From assembly GCA_032719365.1 (NCBI GenBank), contig CM064869.1, positions 27,313,504 to 27,377,503 of the forward strand: a stretch of 64,000 bases of DNA, in the 5' to 3' direction. Of the stretch, positions 34,970 to 46,249 are shown one piece after another. This stretch comes from Prinsepia uniflora (Eukaryota > Streptophyta > Magnoliopsida > Rosales > Rosaceae). Numbering within the stretch: position 1 is the first letter of the stretch; each line of letters starts with the position of its first letter. The notes under the pieces are model-generated. The model was not told the origin of the DNA. It made no database searches and saw only the letters and a list, made by a program, of their open reading frames with translations. The position numbers and the translations under genes are program-made.

Positions 34970-35547
34970 ACCTACCCCATTTAAAAGAAATTTCATCCTC
35001 GAAATTTGACAAGTGGGTTTCCTTGCGGTTACACCTATCACACCATTAGGTTCCCAACTAGAGTACATTTCCAATCTAAATCTCCATACTCAAATTGGAA
35101 AACTGAGCTGCTTCAATGTTAAATAACCCATCAATTTCCTTTCAAAAAGAATCATACACCTGAACTAACTCACATAAACACCTTGGGACTGTACTGAGTA
35201 TCATCCAGGCATGTCCAAGAACCACACTTATATGTCTAAAAGCTCATTACATTGTTCAGGCTTGGCCTCTGCGAGCCGAACAAAACTAATCATCAACTCA
35301 AGTATGAGTTACAATAAACAACAATACTATACATGAAACAGTACTCCAAACCTTATCCATCAAGAGTTCAATAACTTAGACATCACTTAGATTGAAATGC
35401 AAACAAAAAACAAACCATAAATCATAACCATGCCAATTATAAACTTTCTCAATAACTTAGACATCACTTTCGTAGTCACTAGGTCAATACAAGTCACTTA
35501 GACACAGATATCAAAATTGCCAATTCAAGTCAACAATTCACCTAACC
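34970..35547 (-). pseudogene. End of gypsy pol and polypurine tract; rest degenerate
   Basis: In element sense the last codons read SNFEDEISFKWGRL followed by TAA. The stop codon is supplied by the first bases of the 3' LTR (TTG TAA C across 34970), and the stretch TTTTAAATGGGGTAGG is the polypurine tract. This NFEDE ending recurs in many plant gypsy polyproteins. The remaining 500 bp has no continuous frame, so the rest of pol is lost. Confidence 0.75.
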
Positions 35548-38160
35548 TGTAACAACCCATCCCGAATCTAAGAGATTAATTAAGATTTAATTACGGATTA
35601 TCAAGGATTAATCGAGAATTATCGAACGATCGGGATAAAATGAAGATTTTGCCCCTGAAAAGGGTAAAATGTTAACTTTGACCCGAGAGGTTCAATGCAT
35701 GTAGATCGATGACCATTACGTAGATCAAGAGGATACGAGTTCGTAGAAAAATGGCACGTCAAAATTGCACATTGCATGGGAAAGTTACAGGTCAAGGACA
35801 ATTGTACATACTATTTATGATTGCACGAATTACGAGGAATTGAATTTTTCGGATTTGAAAGTGGGACCCAAAATATCTGTTTTAGGACCATAGGATGAGT
35901 CACACTTGTCACCCACCCTATGGCTCCTTTTTTTTTTAATTCATGTATCATCTCATTCCCTTCATTTGCATAAACACTCGAAACCCATCAACCCACCATT
36001 TTTGCATCATCCCTTCCCCTCTTCTACGTGAGAGAGACTGAGAAAGGCTGAGGGTGAGACTGAGAGACTGAGATGAAGGTGGTGAGAGGCTAAGCCACTG
36101 TGGATGGCTGAGGATACCATGAAAAAAATGGTAAGTAGCTTTGAAAATTGGAATGTCAAGTGGCCAGGTGTCAGTACAATTAGCGAAGTCAGACCACGTA
36201 GAACAGTGGGGTGGTGCCATGTGGTAGTGTGTTAGAGGGGTGTCAGACCTGTCAGTGACACGTGGAAAGACACATGGCACCAATCAGAGAGTGACACTTG
36301 TCATGTTGTCAGAGTTGTAAGATTTCAGAGGGACGTCAGTAGGTGACGTCAGTGTTGGCCGGTGTGACGTCAGTGTTGACCTTCATTGACTAGCGCTGAC
36401 CGCTATTGACCAGCGTTGACCACCGTGGACCGGACTATGACCAATGCATGAGGGCGCGTGGGCATACATTTCGAGGTAAAACCAGTCTTATTCGAAAGGT
36501 GTCGACGATCTGAATCCAAATGTGGTGGTTTCAGGTCGATCGTAGATCGTTTGATAGGTCATTTGGAGGTTTTAAGCCTCGGGAAGCGTGTTTGGGGCAC
36601 GTTGACCATTTCAGAGTTTTGAGGGTTTATGGTTTAGAATTGTATAGATGGTTAGTGACCTTTGAGTATGATTTGGATAGGTCTGGACGTCTTGGAGATT
36701 GTGGATTAGCTTCAGACTAGTTTACGACGCAGCTTGGACGGTCTATGAGTGGACACTTGCTTTATTAAAATGATGCATGCATAAATGTTTTATATGTTTT
36801 ATGAACATGATTTTAGATGCACTAGATGCATATGATTTGAATATAATTTGGCATTTCATATAAATGGTTAGTATGCATGGATTTCGAGATTTATGTTGTA
36901 TATGATACTTGGGCTTCGACCGAGTTTTATACGTGCATGTGGTTTATATGATTTGAATGATTTCACGAAGATTCGTGAAATCAAGGATTTGACTAGTGGT
37001 TTTGAGATCATTTCACGGAGATGCGTGAAATCGATATTTCGAGCATGAGACCTAGTTGATTTAGACTTTGACTCGGATGATAGTCAAAGGTGATTTTGAA
37101 CAATGAAATGGTTTTCGGATTTGGAAATGTATTTTAGGCTTGTGTTCTAGTTGATTTATGGTTTGACTTAGAGTACAGTCAAATGTGGAATATATCGGGC
37201 TTGTGACCTAGTTATGATTTATGAGATTTTGGGTTGTGACTTTATTATGGATTTACGAATTTGCATTTGATTGGATTGGAGGAATCTTGGATTTATGAAG
37301 TGTTTCTAAACACTGTTTTTATGATGGTTTTGTGGAAAAAAGGTTTGATGAAATTATATTCCGGGCGTGGGCCCCTTTGAGTTGTTTTGAGATGATAGCC
37401 TCTAGACGTCGACCATCCTGTGTGATGTGTGATCCTGGAAAGGTCACGGAGACACTGCCTGCTGGAGTGTCAGAGATGGACATTTTACAAACATCAAGCC
37501 AGGGGTACCAAGCCTTTAGATGCCATCGCTCAGACGTCGGCCATCATGTGGGATGTGTGATCTTGAGTTAGAGCACCTAACAGTCGAGCCACGGGCTTCG
37601 AGCTGCTGTATATTAGGATGTGTAATCCCGAGTCGCACGTGTAGCGCTAATATCATGACTAGTGAGATGTTGGATATTAGATAAAGAAAATTAGTTACTA
37701 TGTTTTCATTAGACTCCGGATGTGAGTCTATGATTCGAGAAGAGGCCATATTGAGATGCTTTTACGTGATTTGATTTGGGCTGAGATCCACGTGATTTGA
37801 TTTGAGCGAAGTTCCTACGTGCTTTGGTTTTCGGCTGAGACTCTTCTAAGAAAATGGCTTAGATTGATCCATGTTTTCACTGTGTTTTGATTTGAAAAGC
37901 AATATGATTTGCTTTTAAGAAAGTATTTAAAAATACCGTTTTCTGATGCATGCATGCTTTTATGTGAAGGGTATAAATATCATTTTTATTAAATTGTTTT
38001 CCAACTGATTATTTTTGTCCACTCACAGCTTTTTATGATTTTTTTGATACCCTTCACGTTGATTGTAGATGCGGGCTGTAGCAGAGACTGAGACATCACA
38101 TGCCATTACAAACTCTGGAAGTCATTGTGCACTCTGGAAGTCACATGAGTTTTAGCCCAA
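35548..38160 (+). mobile_element. LTR of the family in plus orientation, 3' end truncated
   Basis: It begins TGTAACAACCCATCCCGA at 35548 and follows the LTR order up to the leader segment GATGCGGGCTGTAGCAGAGACTGAGACATCACATG (around 38071). It then stops short of the usual hairpin and TGTCA end. ATGAGTGGAC is at 36745-36754, TATAAATA at 37972-37979 and GTCCACTCACA at 38017-38027. The zone between carries palindromes TTTCACG...CGTGAAA (36961-36980, 37011-37030) and TTTGAC...GTCAAA (37067-37088, 37162-37183). The right edge is approximate. Confidence 0.8.
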
Positions 38161-41100
38161 ATAAAATCACATAAAAGCAAGCATGTTGACTAAATTTCGA
38201 AATGGACCACCCCGCACCCAGAACCTTCATTGGCCCAAAAATTGAGAACTCGAAGTATGAACTTCACAAGTTCTCTTCATTCACGGCTTGTTTCAGGGCA
38301 TTCGGGTCCCTGTATTTCCCACAAGTTTTAGGCTTCTTTTCCCTCATTTCTTCCTTTCTTTGTAACGACCCGTCCCAAAAACTGGGATTAGATTAGTGGT
38401 TAATGACGGATTAGTGAAGTTAATCGGTGATTTGTTGGGTGAGTTCAGACAGACGGTGTGAAATGACGATTATGCCCCTAGAATTGGGCAAACGGTTGAC
38501 TTTTGGTTCGGGCGGACAAATGGCCTTTGACCAATGACTGTGACGTAGTTCGGGACGTCATGAGTCCATAGACAGGTGGCACGTCTGATTCCGACATTCG
38601 AGGAAGAAGTTATGACGTTCGGAAGTTTAGGGGTATTTTAGTAAATTGGTTGAAACATTACAAATGGTTGACTTTTTAGACAACAGCTATTTTTCACGTA
38701 CTTCAAGTACCGTTAGGTAGGTCGGTCTCGATCCCCTGAGTGCTACGACAGGCGGCACATTATCATCGAATACCAGATAGTTCGGATTTTGGTCAAAATA
38801 TGGTAAGGGCAAAATGGTAATTGGTCATAAAAAGGCATTTTGGTAATTGTTTCCTTGGGATTTGTGTATAGTGACACTTGGCTGTCATGGGCAGGTTTCC
38901 TAATCAGATGGGGACACTTGGCTGAGCTCTAGAGGCTTGTGGAAACCTCCTAAGCCACCTCACATCCAAATATACTTGGTTGCACAGGCATTGGACAAAC
39001 ACAGGGTGAAAAACAGAGTGGTCGTGTGTCTGAGTGAATCCAACCCTCCAAACATCCTCATTTGCTTGTGGTTTATGAAGCAAAGTGAGAAAGGAAGTTG
39101 AGCTGAACATGGTGGCGACCACAGCGGCCCACGACGGCGTGTGGAGGTAAGGAAGTCGTGAAAAACCCCGTGAGTCCCCTGGTTGCATTTCAAAATCAGG
39201 AAGTTTGATTTAGGGGTTGAGGTTCAAATTGATTAATTGGGTAATGTTTCTGAGGTGGTTAGGAAGCCATGAAGCTTGGAACTGAGGCCTGCCGTGGACG
39301 GTGGCCGTGAAACCCGTGAAAGGTACGTTTTAGTTTGAAAATGGCAATTTGTATTTTGATGGTTGTTAAGCAACATGATTGATCAAGGCAGGTTCTGGAT
39401 GGTGTTAGGAGTCTGTTAAGCTTGGAAGGAAGGCTTGTGGTGGACAGCGTCATGAGAACATGACGGTGGGAATTGGCAGTATGTTCGTCGATCAAGGAGG
39501 TAAGAAACATACCTGGTTTCTATGTTTTTCTCACATAGATCGATAGGAAGTAGTTGTATGAAGTTAATGGAAAAAAAGGGTTGAAATTGGATTGAATTGG
39601 ATGATTTAGGACGTAGAACCGCTCTCGTCGGTTCGGTTGGACCGGGCCGGTTCGAATCGGTCTGAATTGGGTCTGCGAGAGGTAGGGGATGATGAACAAT
39701 GCAGGCGCGTGGCTCGCACGCACAACCCCTTTGGGTGGCGCGTGAGGGCGTGTGGTGCCTCTGATGGGGAATTGTTCAACATGTGAAATGAAGTAATCGA
39801 TGTAACGAACATTTTGGCACTGGTTTCGAGTCGATCGGACATCGTTTCGATATGTTTCAGGATGTCCGAAGGTTTAAAGGCTCGGTTAAAAATAGTTTAA
39901 AATTCGGGAAAATTACGGGGATTTAGTAGGAGCATTATGAAGTATTTAGTGACCTTAGTATGTGATATGGATAGGTTCGGGAAGTCCGATGCTAGTGGAT
40001 TAGCTGGGAAAGCATAAGTGCGCGCGTATCGAGGCGGCGACGCTAATGGTCTGTGAGTGGACCTTACTTTCTAACTTATGATGCATGCATACATGTTTTT
40101 ATATGTTTTCTATACGTGATTTCTATGTTGTGATTTGATATTGATGATTTACGGTTTTGGCACGTATTTCGAGATAATGACGTATTTGCACGTTTTACGA
40201 GTTCCTGATTTATGTTGTGATTTGATCATGGTTTTGATGATTTGATTTTGAGCTTTTAAATATGATTTAATTTCAATGATTTATAATGAATTTTGGAAAA
40301 GTGATTTCGGTAAACAAGATTTCAGTCTTGGAATCAGATTTTGGAAAGATGATTCTTGATTCGGTTTTGAAACTTGAAAGAGAAATTCTGGATTTGGGTT
40401 CGGGATGATGGTTCCGGATGCCGGCTTACGGAATCATTGTTGTGAATTCGGATATGGATTTTCTATGGTTTTCACTTGGTTTTGGGTTTAAAGACCCGTT
40501 GAAAAATGGTTTTGGGTTTAAAGACCCGGAAAAAGAAAATGGATGGATTTGGTTTTGAGTTTAAAGACTCGGTTGATTGACGGGGGGAGGGCACTGGATT
40601 GATATGTTTTGAGTTTAAAGACTCGGTTATTGTGATATCCCCCGAGGCCTGCTGATTTTGTTTTGAGTTTAAAGACTCGTTGATACCCCGGGAAGGCCTG
40701 ATTATGCGCATGGTTTTGAGTTTAAAGACTCGGGCGCACTTGAGATCCAGCAACTTGCTTGATTGATGTTTTTCACTGGTTTTTCACCGGTTTTCAGATG
40801 TTTTGGGCAATGGCCCGATTGATTTGGATTTGATGAGGATTTATGATTTTGGGTTGAGGCCCCGAATTGGAATTGCACATTTGAGGAAAGAAACGATTCT
40901 GGTTTTCATTGAGGGTTTTGGATATGAAATGATTTTGTGAATTGGTTTTTATATGCATGCATTGGTTTTTGCGTGGATGGTATAAATGTACTTTTCTATA
41001 ATCTGTTTTCAAAATATATTCTTTATTTTTGTCCACTCGTAGTCTTTTATGTTTTCGATACCCTCCAGGTTGTTGCGGAGCGGGCTGTTGGTAGAGAGAG

Positions 41101-41770
41101 ACGGAGACATCACACACACGATCCACAGTAGATTCTGCGCGCTCTGGAAAGTCCAGAACTTGTGGACGGTTCGATTGGAAATCCCTTGTCCGGCTTACGT
41201 GTTACATGGAGGTTGAACGTCGGTTTAGCCTTCGTATCACGCGTAAGTTAGACGGGAGCATGACTTAACCCTTAATCCCGGGGATTGAGGGTGGGTCGTG
41301 TCAATCTTCCTCTCCCTTTCCTATCTTTCTGGTTTTTCTCCCTCACGGGTTGGCTGATAGTTTTTTTTTCCATTTTTCTCATTCTCAACCACCATGCACT
41401 AAATTACCCTATACACCACAAAACACACACATATATACATAAAGCAAAGTCGGTGGAAGGCTAAGAGATAAGGAGAAGGAATGTTCTAGATTAACCTAGA
41501 ATCCCTCATTTGAAATTACCAAATTACCTTTTAAGTTAAAATCATCATATTTCCCTTAGCTAGTTTTGACCCGTATCGAATTCTTCCAATGTTCGATTTC
41601 GACATGCTACCTATCTACGGACTCAGAAGTCCGAGGCCTTCATAATGGTCCTTGTAGAACGTCCGACCAATACCTAGCTCAAAAATTTAACATTTGACCT
41701 TCCAAGGGAAAAATCGTCAATTCTATTTAATTTCCAAATTTTATTTTCCTCGAATGTCTGAGTTGTTACA
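38161..41770 (-). repeat. 5' LTR remnants of gypsy element 2, split by a plus-strand solo LTR
   Basis: Occupies about 38161-38360 and 41309-41770. The two pieces together match 34365-34969 of the 3' LTR, for example 'cttcacaagttctcttcatt' here against 'cttcatgggttcccttcctt' near 34402, and the shared 'cctatctttctggtttt'. The display end is GTCTGAGTTGTTACA. The part between the hairpin end and the middle of this LTR is deleted. Confidence 0.78.
38361..41303 (+). mobile_element. Solo LTR of the family, plus orientation, full length
   Basis: 2943 bp from TGTAACGACCCGTCCC to GGGTGGGTCGTGTCA, with flanks TTCTT (38356-38360) and ATCTT (41304-41308), one mismatch. TGTGAGTGGAC is at 40052-40062, TATAAATG at 40981-40988 and GTCCACTCGTA at 41031-41041. 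The zone between holds six GAGT/GGGT...ACTC/ACCC palindromes (40484-40732) like those of 8462-11543, so these two LTRs are the closest pair in the window. GACGGGAGCATG near 41252 keeps one hairpin side. Confidence 0.9.
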
Positions 41771-42812
41771 AGGGATAACCAAGTTAGAATAACTTGTTTC
41801 ATTAATCGTATGGATATATCTATTCAAAGGGCTTTATAATGTAAAGCTACTTGCATAAGCTCATAGGTGGAATTCCACCTATGAGGCACATCATTGTCAA
41901 TGTTTTTTTTAGCCTTCATTTGCCCCCAAGTGTGTATAGAGGCTTCTGGCAGCGAGGTGTTCCAAGAAAAAACATCCCCAGCTAGGGAGCTGCTAAACAA
42001 ACGTAGATTGAGATAAGAATCATCCTCAAGAGCTACATATTAAGCCGAGAATCTCCATGTATGGTCTAAGAACGGCATACTACTATCTCCACCGAAGAGT
42101 GAAAAAGCTAGCGGATTAAAGTCCTAGGAAAAGGATTATCCTGGTCCACGTACATGGGGCAAGGCTTCATGCATGTTGGGCCATTTACTCTTCTAGGAGG
42201 CACTATTGTCTTTGAATCATACACCTTATTTTGGTCATTTCAATTATTATGACATGATGCTCAACTACACAGGGTGGCCTTTGGTTATGCCTGAATTCCT
42301 CTTCTAACCCCGTGTCGTTAGATCTTCTCCAGTTCTCAAATCACCCTTAACGCCAGTTGGGACACACCTGGCCATTTTAACCGTCGACTCTTCCCAAGAT
42401 GGTGGTTAGTATTTGGCATGGATCCCATTGTCCTCTTTCGGCTCGATCTCGCAGTCACTTTCCCTTTGTTTGGGCTTACCACCTCTGGATGTGGGGTGGC
42501 AGGACATTTCGACTCTACTTTCCCTTGCTTGGAGAGGTTTTGAATATGTTCGCTCAAGCCTTCATCTGCACGCAAGTAAGAGCCAGGGTGTCCTTAATAA
42601 ATTTCATCAATTCTTCCTTAGTTGTTTTCTGACTAGTGATATCTTTGAGATTTCCATCACGAGGAGTTTCCATTAATGGTAGCCCATGAATTTATTGTTG
42701 TGGCGTCGATCTCACAAATCTCCTTTAGCATCATATCTTTGTTTGGTATATTAGAACTTGGACATGCATTGTAAAAGAGTCCCACCGAATGTGTCAGATT
42801 ATGTTCGTTCCC
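41771..42812 (-). pseudogene. Decayed Ty3/gypsy gag (Tat-like)
   Basis: In minus sense, separated by stops, I read DDSYLNLRLFSSSLAGDVFSW and SLPEASIHTWGQMKAKK. This is the retrotransposon gag core (LRLFxxSLxGxAxxWyxxLPxxSIxTWxQ). It is preceded by MKPCPMYVDQDNPF and a lysine/serine-rich N-terminal segment at 42336-42575. At about 42802-42818 the sequence TGACACATTCGGTGGGA agrees in 12 of 17 positions with the TGGCGCCGTCTGTGGGA primer site of Tat-lineage elements. No pol follows; the gypsy element 2 LTR begins next to it. Confidence 0.6.
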
Positions 42813-43330
42813 AAAATGTCATCGTAGAGAAATTTGAGATTGTCGTTCAGTGGCTCACTTCTGAAGGAGCGGAGACGCAAGTGTTTGGATAAAGGGGATC
42901 GAAGAGACATGTTTTTCCAAGAAGGAAAGTTTTTGGGTAACAAAGAAATGTTCGAGGGTTTGCAGTTGTTGAAATTGATTGAGTTTGATCAATTTATTTG
43001 TTTGATTGAGTTGTTGGTTGTCTTTTGAGAATAGGGTTTCTTTTCCTTTTATAGGCAGCATGGGAGTGAGGATGATCGACACGTGCATCCACACGTGTTT
43101 CTCCTTCGCCTCGCCCTTTTGTCTTCTGATGATTTCGGCGCCGTGTCAATATGATTTCCGTGAATCACGCTCGCGCTTCCCCATTAACTAACTAATGGAT
43201 ACTAGCTGGGCTATGGCCTTTTACCGGATTGAGTCTTTATTTTCTTAAATTTCCTCCCTAAACCCGTAGTGATTTATTTCAGGTGTAAATAATCATATAT
43301 AAACCAAATGCACCGTGTGACATAAAATGA
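42813..43330 (-). repeat. Probable LTR belonging to the Tat-like gag remnant
   Basis: In minus sense it precedes the primer-site-like sequence and contains a good TATA box (CCTATAAAAGG, near 43045-43057), an A-rich leader and a 3' part ending near AACATAATCTGAC. I could not find a clean TG start or a partner LTR, so the outer limit is a guess. Confidence 0.4.
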
Positions 43331-44412
43331 TTCCATTTAGTAATATCTCCCCTCAATGGAGCTGAACTCCAAATGATCCCAAAACACCTCACATATAATC
43401 AATTCTAGTGTTGTTGGTTCTTTCAATGTCGTGAAAGAAATGAATGCATCTCATTACCCTGCATAAAGTGACATTCATTTTGCACCATATCACTTGTATG
43501 TATATATATTTTTTAAAATTACTGATGATATTATGTTGTGAAGATGAACCCAAACGACTAGTTAAAACCATATTAAACCACTCTAGCCTCTAGGATATAG
43601 ATAAGTATATGTAAGCATTTATGTGTAATGTTTTAAATTGAAGAAACCGTCAATCTGTACATGGGCTAGTCACTAGTGCAATGTTGAACTCACTTTAGTT
43701 GAGGGACGACTCCTAAACTCTATTTTCGAATGGATTAACTTTACATACTAGATATAGAAAGAATTTAATGGTATAAGTGAATTTCATTAATAATTATAAA
43801 AAATACACTTATTCAGGAGATATAATGAGTTTTACCTCTAGAGTGCATCTATATATATAAATAAAAGTTTAATAGAAAGAAGGAAAAAAATTACAATAAA
43901 AACCATAACTAAACATGATTGTCTTATGTTTTGAGATTAGAGAATGGAGAAACTCCTCAAATTCCCAAAACCAAAATCATATATTCAATTCCTATTTAAA
44001 AACTATGATTAGAAAGTAATACCTTAGAAAGTAATACCTTAGACTTTAAAGAGTTGAGAATTGAGAAATCCAATAAAGTTTTGAAAAGAAAAAAATGAGT
44101 TGATTAAAGAAGAAAATCACAATTTGTGAGATTTGAAGGTGAAGAAAATGGTTGATATTCGATGGGGAGTTGATAAGTTTCTTTTTTTGTTTTGATATTT
44201 TGTCCGTGTGAGGTTAACTTTTTTATTTTTATTTTTAAGTCTTAAACTTAATGAACTAATTAAATTGAGGTGTGATAACTCAAAATTCCTAAAGGACCTA
44301 AGGATGGGAAGGGCTATAACCCTTCCAGTCCAAACCTTCCATCCATCCCTCCCTGCTTTAGTTGTAGCAAGCCAAGAGCTTCAAAGGCGCTATTACCTAA
44401 TTAAGATGAATA

Positions 44413-44585
44413 ATGCTATTTGGACCATCTAAATTGATCACATGAAGTGATCATGTTGATGTGGCAATCAATGAATTGTATTATTTTAATAAATGAAATT
44501 ATTCTATATTTATATTAAATCATTCATTGATTGTCACATCAACATGGTCACTAAATGTGATCAATTTAGAGCATCCAAATAGCAT
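44413..44585. mobile_element. Short hairpin MITE, 173 bp
   Basis: The ends are inverted repeats starting ATGCTATTTGGA. The arms extend about 65 bp with few mismatches (left CTAAATTGATCACAT...GTTGATGTGGCAATCAATGAAT; right the same in reverse with small changes), so the whole element folds into a long hairpin around an AT-rich centre. No clear target duplication could be fixed; AATTAA occurs near both sides but at unequal distance. The superfamily is therefore undetermined. Confidence 0.75.
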
Positions 44586-45244
44586 TGCCCAATTAAAATA
44601 TACCAAAGACAATTCGATATGAATAGTTGGCATGGCATACGTCACACGTACCAAATTTGTCGATGCCAATTGCTATTTGATAAAAAAATGTTCATGAGTT
44701 GCTAACCGATTTAAGTTCTACAACTTCTGCTACTCCATTATTACAAGCCCTAGTAAAGCAAGAAAATTTTGGGTGCATTTTGAAGTATCACATAGATGGT
44801 ACATCTTTTCACAATAGAAGGTACATCCTTTCACAATTGATATCTCTCCTTATATCTTGTACCACTTTATTCTATCCGGCTTCACCCCTTGTGAAATAAA
44901 AAGTGTATATACCTTGATATACCCCAAATCTCTCTTGTGAAGCTTACAATTTTCGGCATCGAACATGGATTTATATTTTGGTGCAGCTCGGTGCACTCAT
45001 GATCTTTTCCAAGAAACTTGTAAGGAGTGCTTGGATCGATACAGGAATTAGGGGAACTTTTTCAAGTATATCTGTGTATGTGATAAAAGAACACGTGGTC
45101 GCTATTTATTACAGGAGCTGTTACCTTAGATATGACATTTTTACCCATTTAGTTCTTTCTTTATTTTACTTTCAAATGAGACAATATGGTAATTATATAT
45201 TTGGTTAAGCTAGGTAGGTCATGTTTCAAAAAAATTACAACACA

Positions 45245-45403
45245 ATACCACATCACATTAAGTATATTATATTTTTTTCAATACAATATAATATAAAAAA
45301 TAAAAACAAATAAAAATTCTCTTATTTTTCAGTCGTTAAATTTTAGTTTGAAAAAATCTAACGGCTTAGCACTATGCACCACACTTGGTATGGTGTGATG
45401 TGG
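45245..45403. repeat. Possible MITE with short inverted ends
   Basis: TACCACATCACA at about 45246-45257 and its complement TGTGATGTGGTA at about 45394-45405 bracket an AT-rich core of about 140 bp. The match is short and no duplication of the target is evident, so this is tentative. Confidence 0.3.
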
Positions 45404-46249
45404 TAGAAATTATGCATGTTATTATACCGCATTGAAAAACACTTCTCTAATACATGTGAGTAGTTTATGATGAATTCTAATAATGTGGTCACCTAATTTT
45501 TCTAAACCCTTTTTTTTAATTCTATTTCGTGAGAAATTATTATGGCCACATGGTCTATACATTCGAGTGATATTATGAGTCAACGACAGTCAATAAACTT
45601 TAGAGAAGTTGAACCTTAATACAATACCATGTAAATCTCGAACATTTGGGTCCCTATGGTCGTTATTAATAAACTTTAGAGAAGTTGAATCTTTCTTTGG
45701 TGAATTGCAAATCAGTTGGTATTATTTTCTTGGAAATGAAAACGAAAAACAAAAAACAACAGAAAACATTTGCTAGTACGTTAGGTAACAAGATCAAATT
45801 CAGAAACACCATGCTTGGAAGTCCTCACATGACATGACTACAAACGGCAAGAGACAGTTTCCATGTGAAAAAACAAAGTACAAAATTAGTTGATATCCAT
45901 ATAAAAGCATCTTCCATTGCATAATGGCAAGCTTCTGGGCAATCAATCGAACATATAAACATTACGAAATCAAACGAATCAGTGCATCTCTTGATCAAAC
46001 ACTTTCCATGTTCTGTACCGTCAGAATTATTTCAACAGGAACGAAAAACACAAAAATCCCTCCAATTTCGTAGAAGTAAAATTGACACAACGAATGGACT
46101 GGAACAATAAGAATTAAAAGGCCAAAATTTTCTAGAATTATACTGAGCATTGGGACAAAAAGAAACCCAGCTGAAGTGACTATTGAAAGAAAAATATTCA
46201 CCAAAGCTTGACAAGATCATTAGATCCCCCCGGCTCTTAAATAAGACAA

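Larger units (their letters stand above)
32531..41770 (-). mobile_element. Ty3/gypsy element 2 of the same LTR family, internally deleted and twice invaded
   Basis: I assemble it from a complete 3' LTR (32531-34969), an internal remnant (34970-35547) and 5' LTR parts at 38161-38360 and 41309-41770. The outer flanks AGGAA (32526-32530) and AGGGA (41771-41775) agree in four of five bases, which supports one insertion. Two LTRs in the opposite orientation (35548-about 38160 and 38361-41303) lie inside it. The reverse transcriptase and integrase coding region is gone. The join at about 38160 shows that deletion accompanied or followed these events. Confidence 0.65.
43331..46249. other. AT-rich intergenic sequence and 3' flank of the Ataxin-2-like gene
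   Basis: Apart from two short inverted-repeat elements (44413-44585 and 45245-45403) I see no gene. 45850-46249 probably includes the 3' untranslated region of the minus-strand gene. The rest is AT-rich with a few purine or pyrimidine runs. Confidence 0.45.

Noticed and set aside
36520..36720. 66-codon open frame in a plus-strand LTR
   Set aside because: Part of the LTR; the corresponding position of the LTR at 57894-60786 is interrupted.
44395..44600. AATTAA as target duplication of the MITE at 44413
   Set aside because: It lies at unequal distances from the two ends and is too common in this AT-rich sequence to count.
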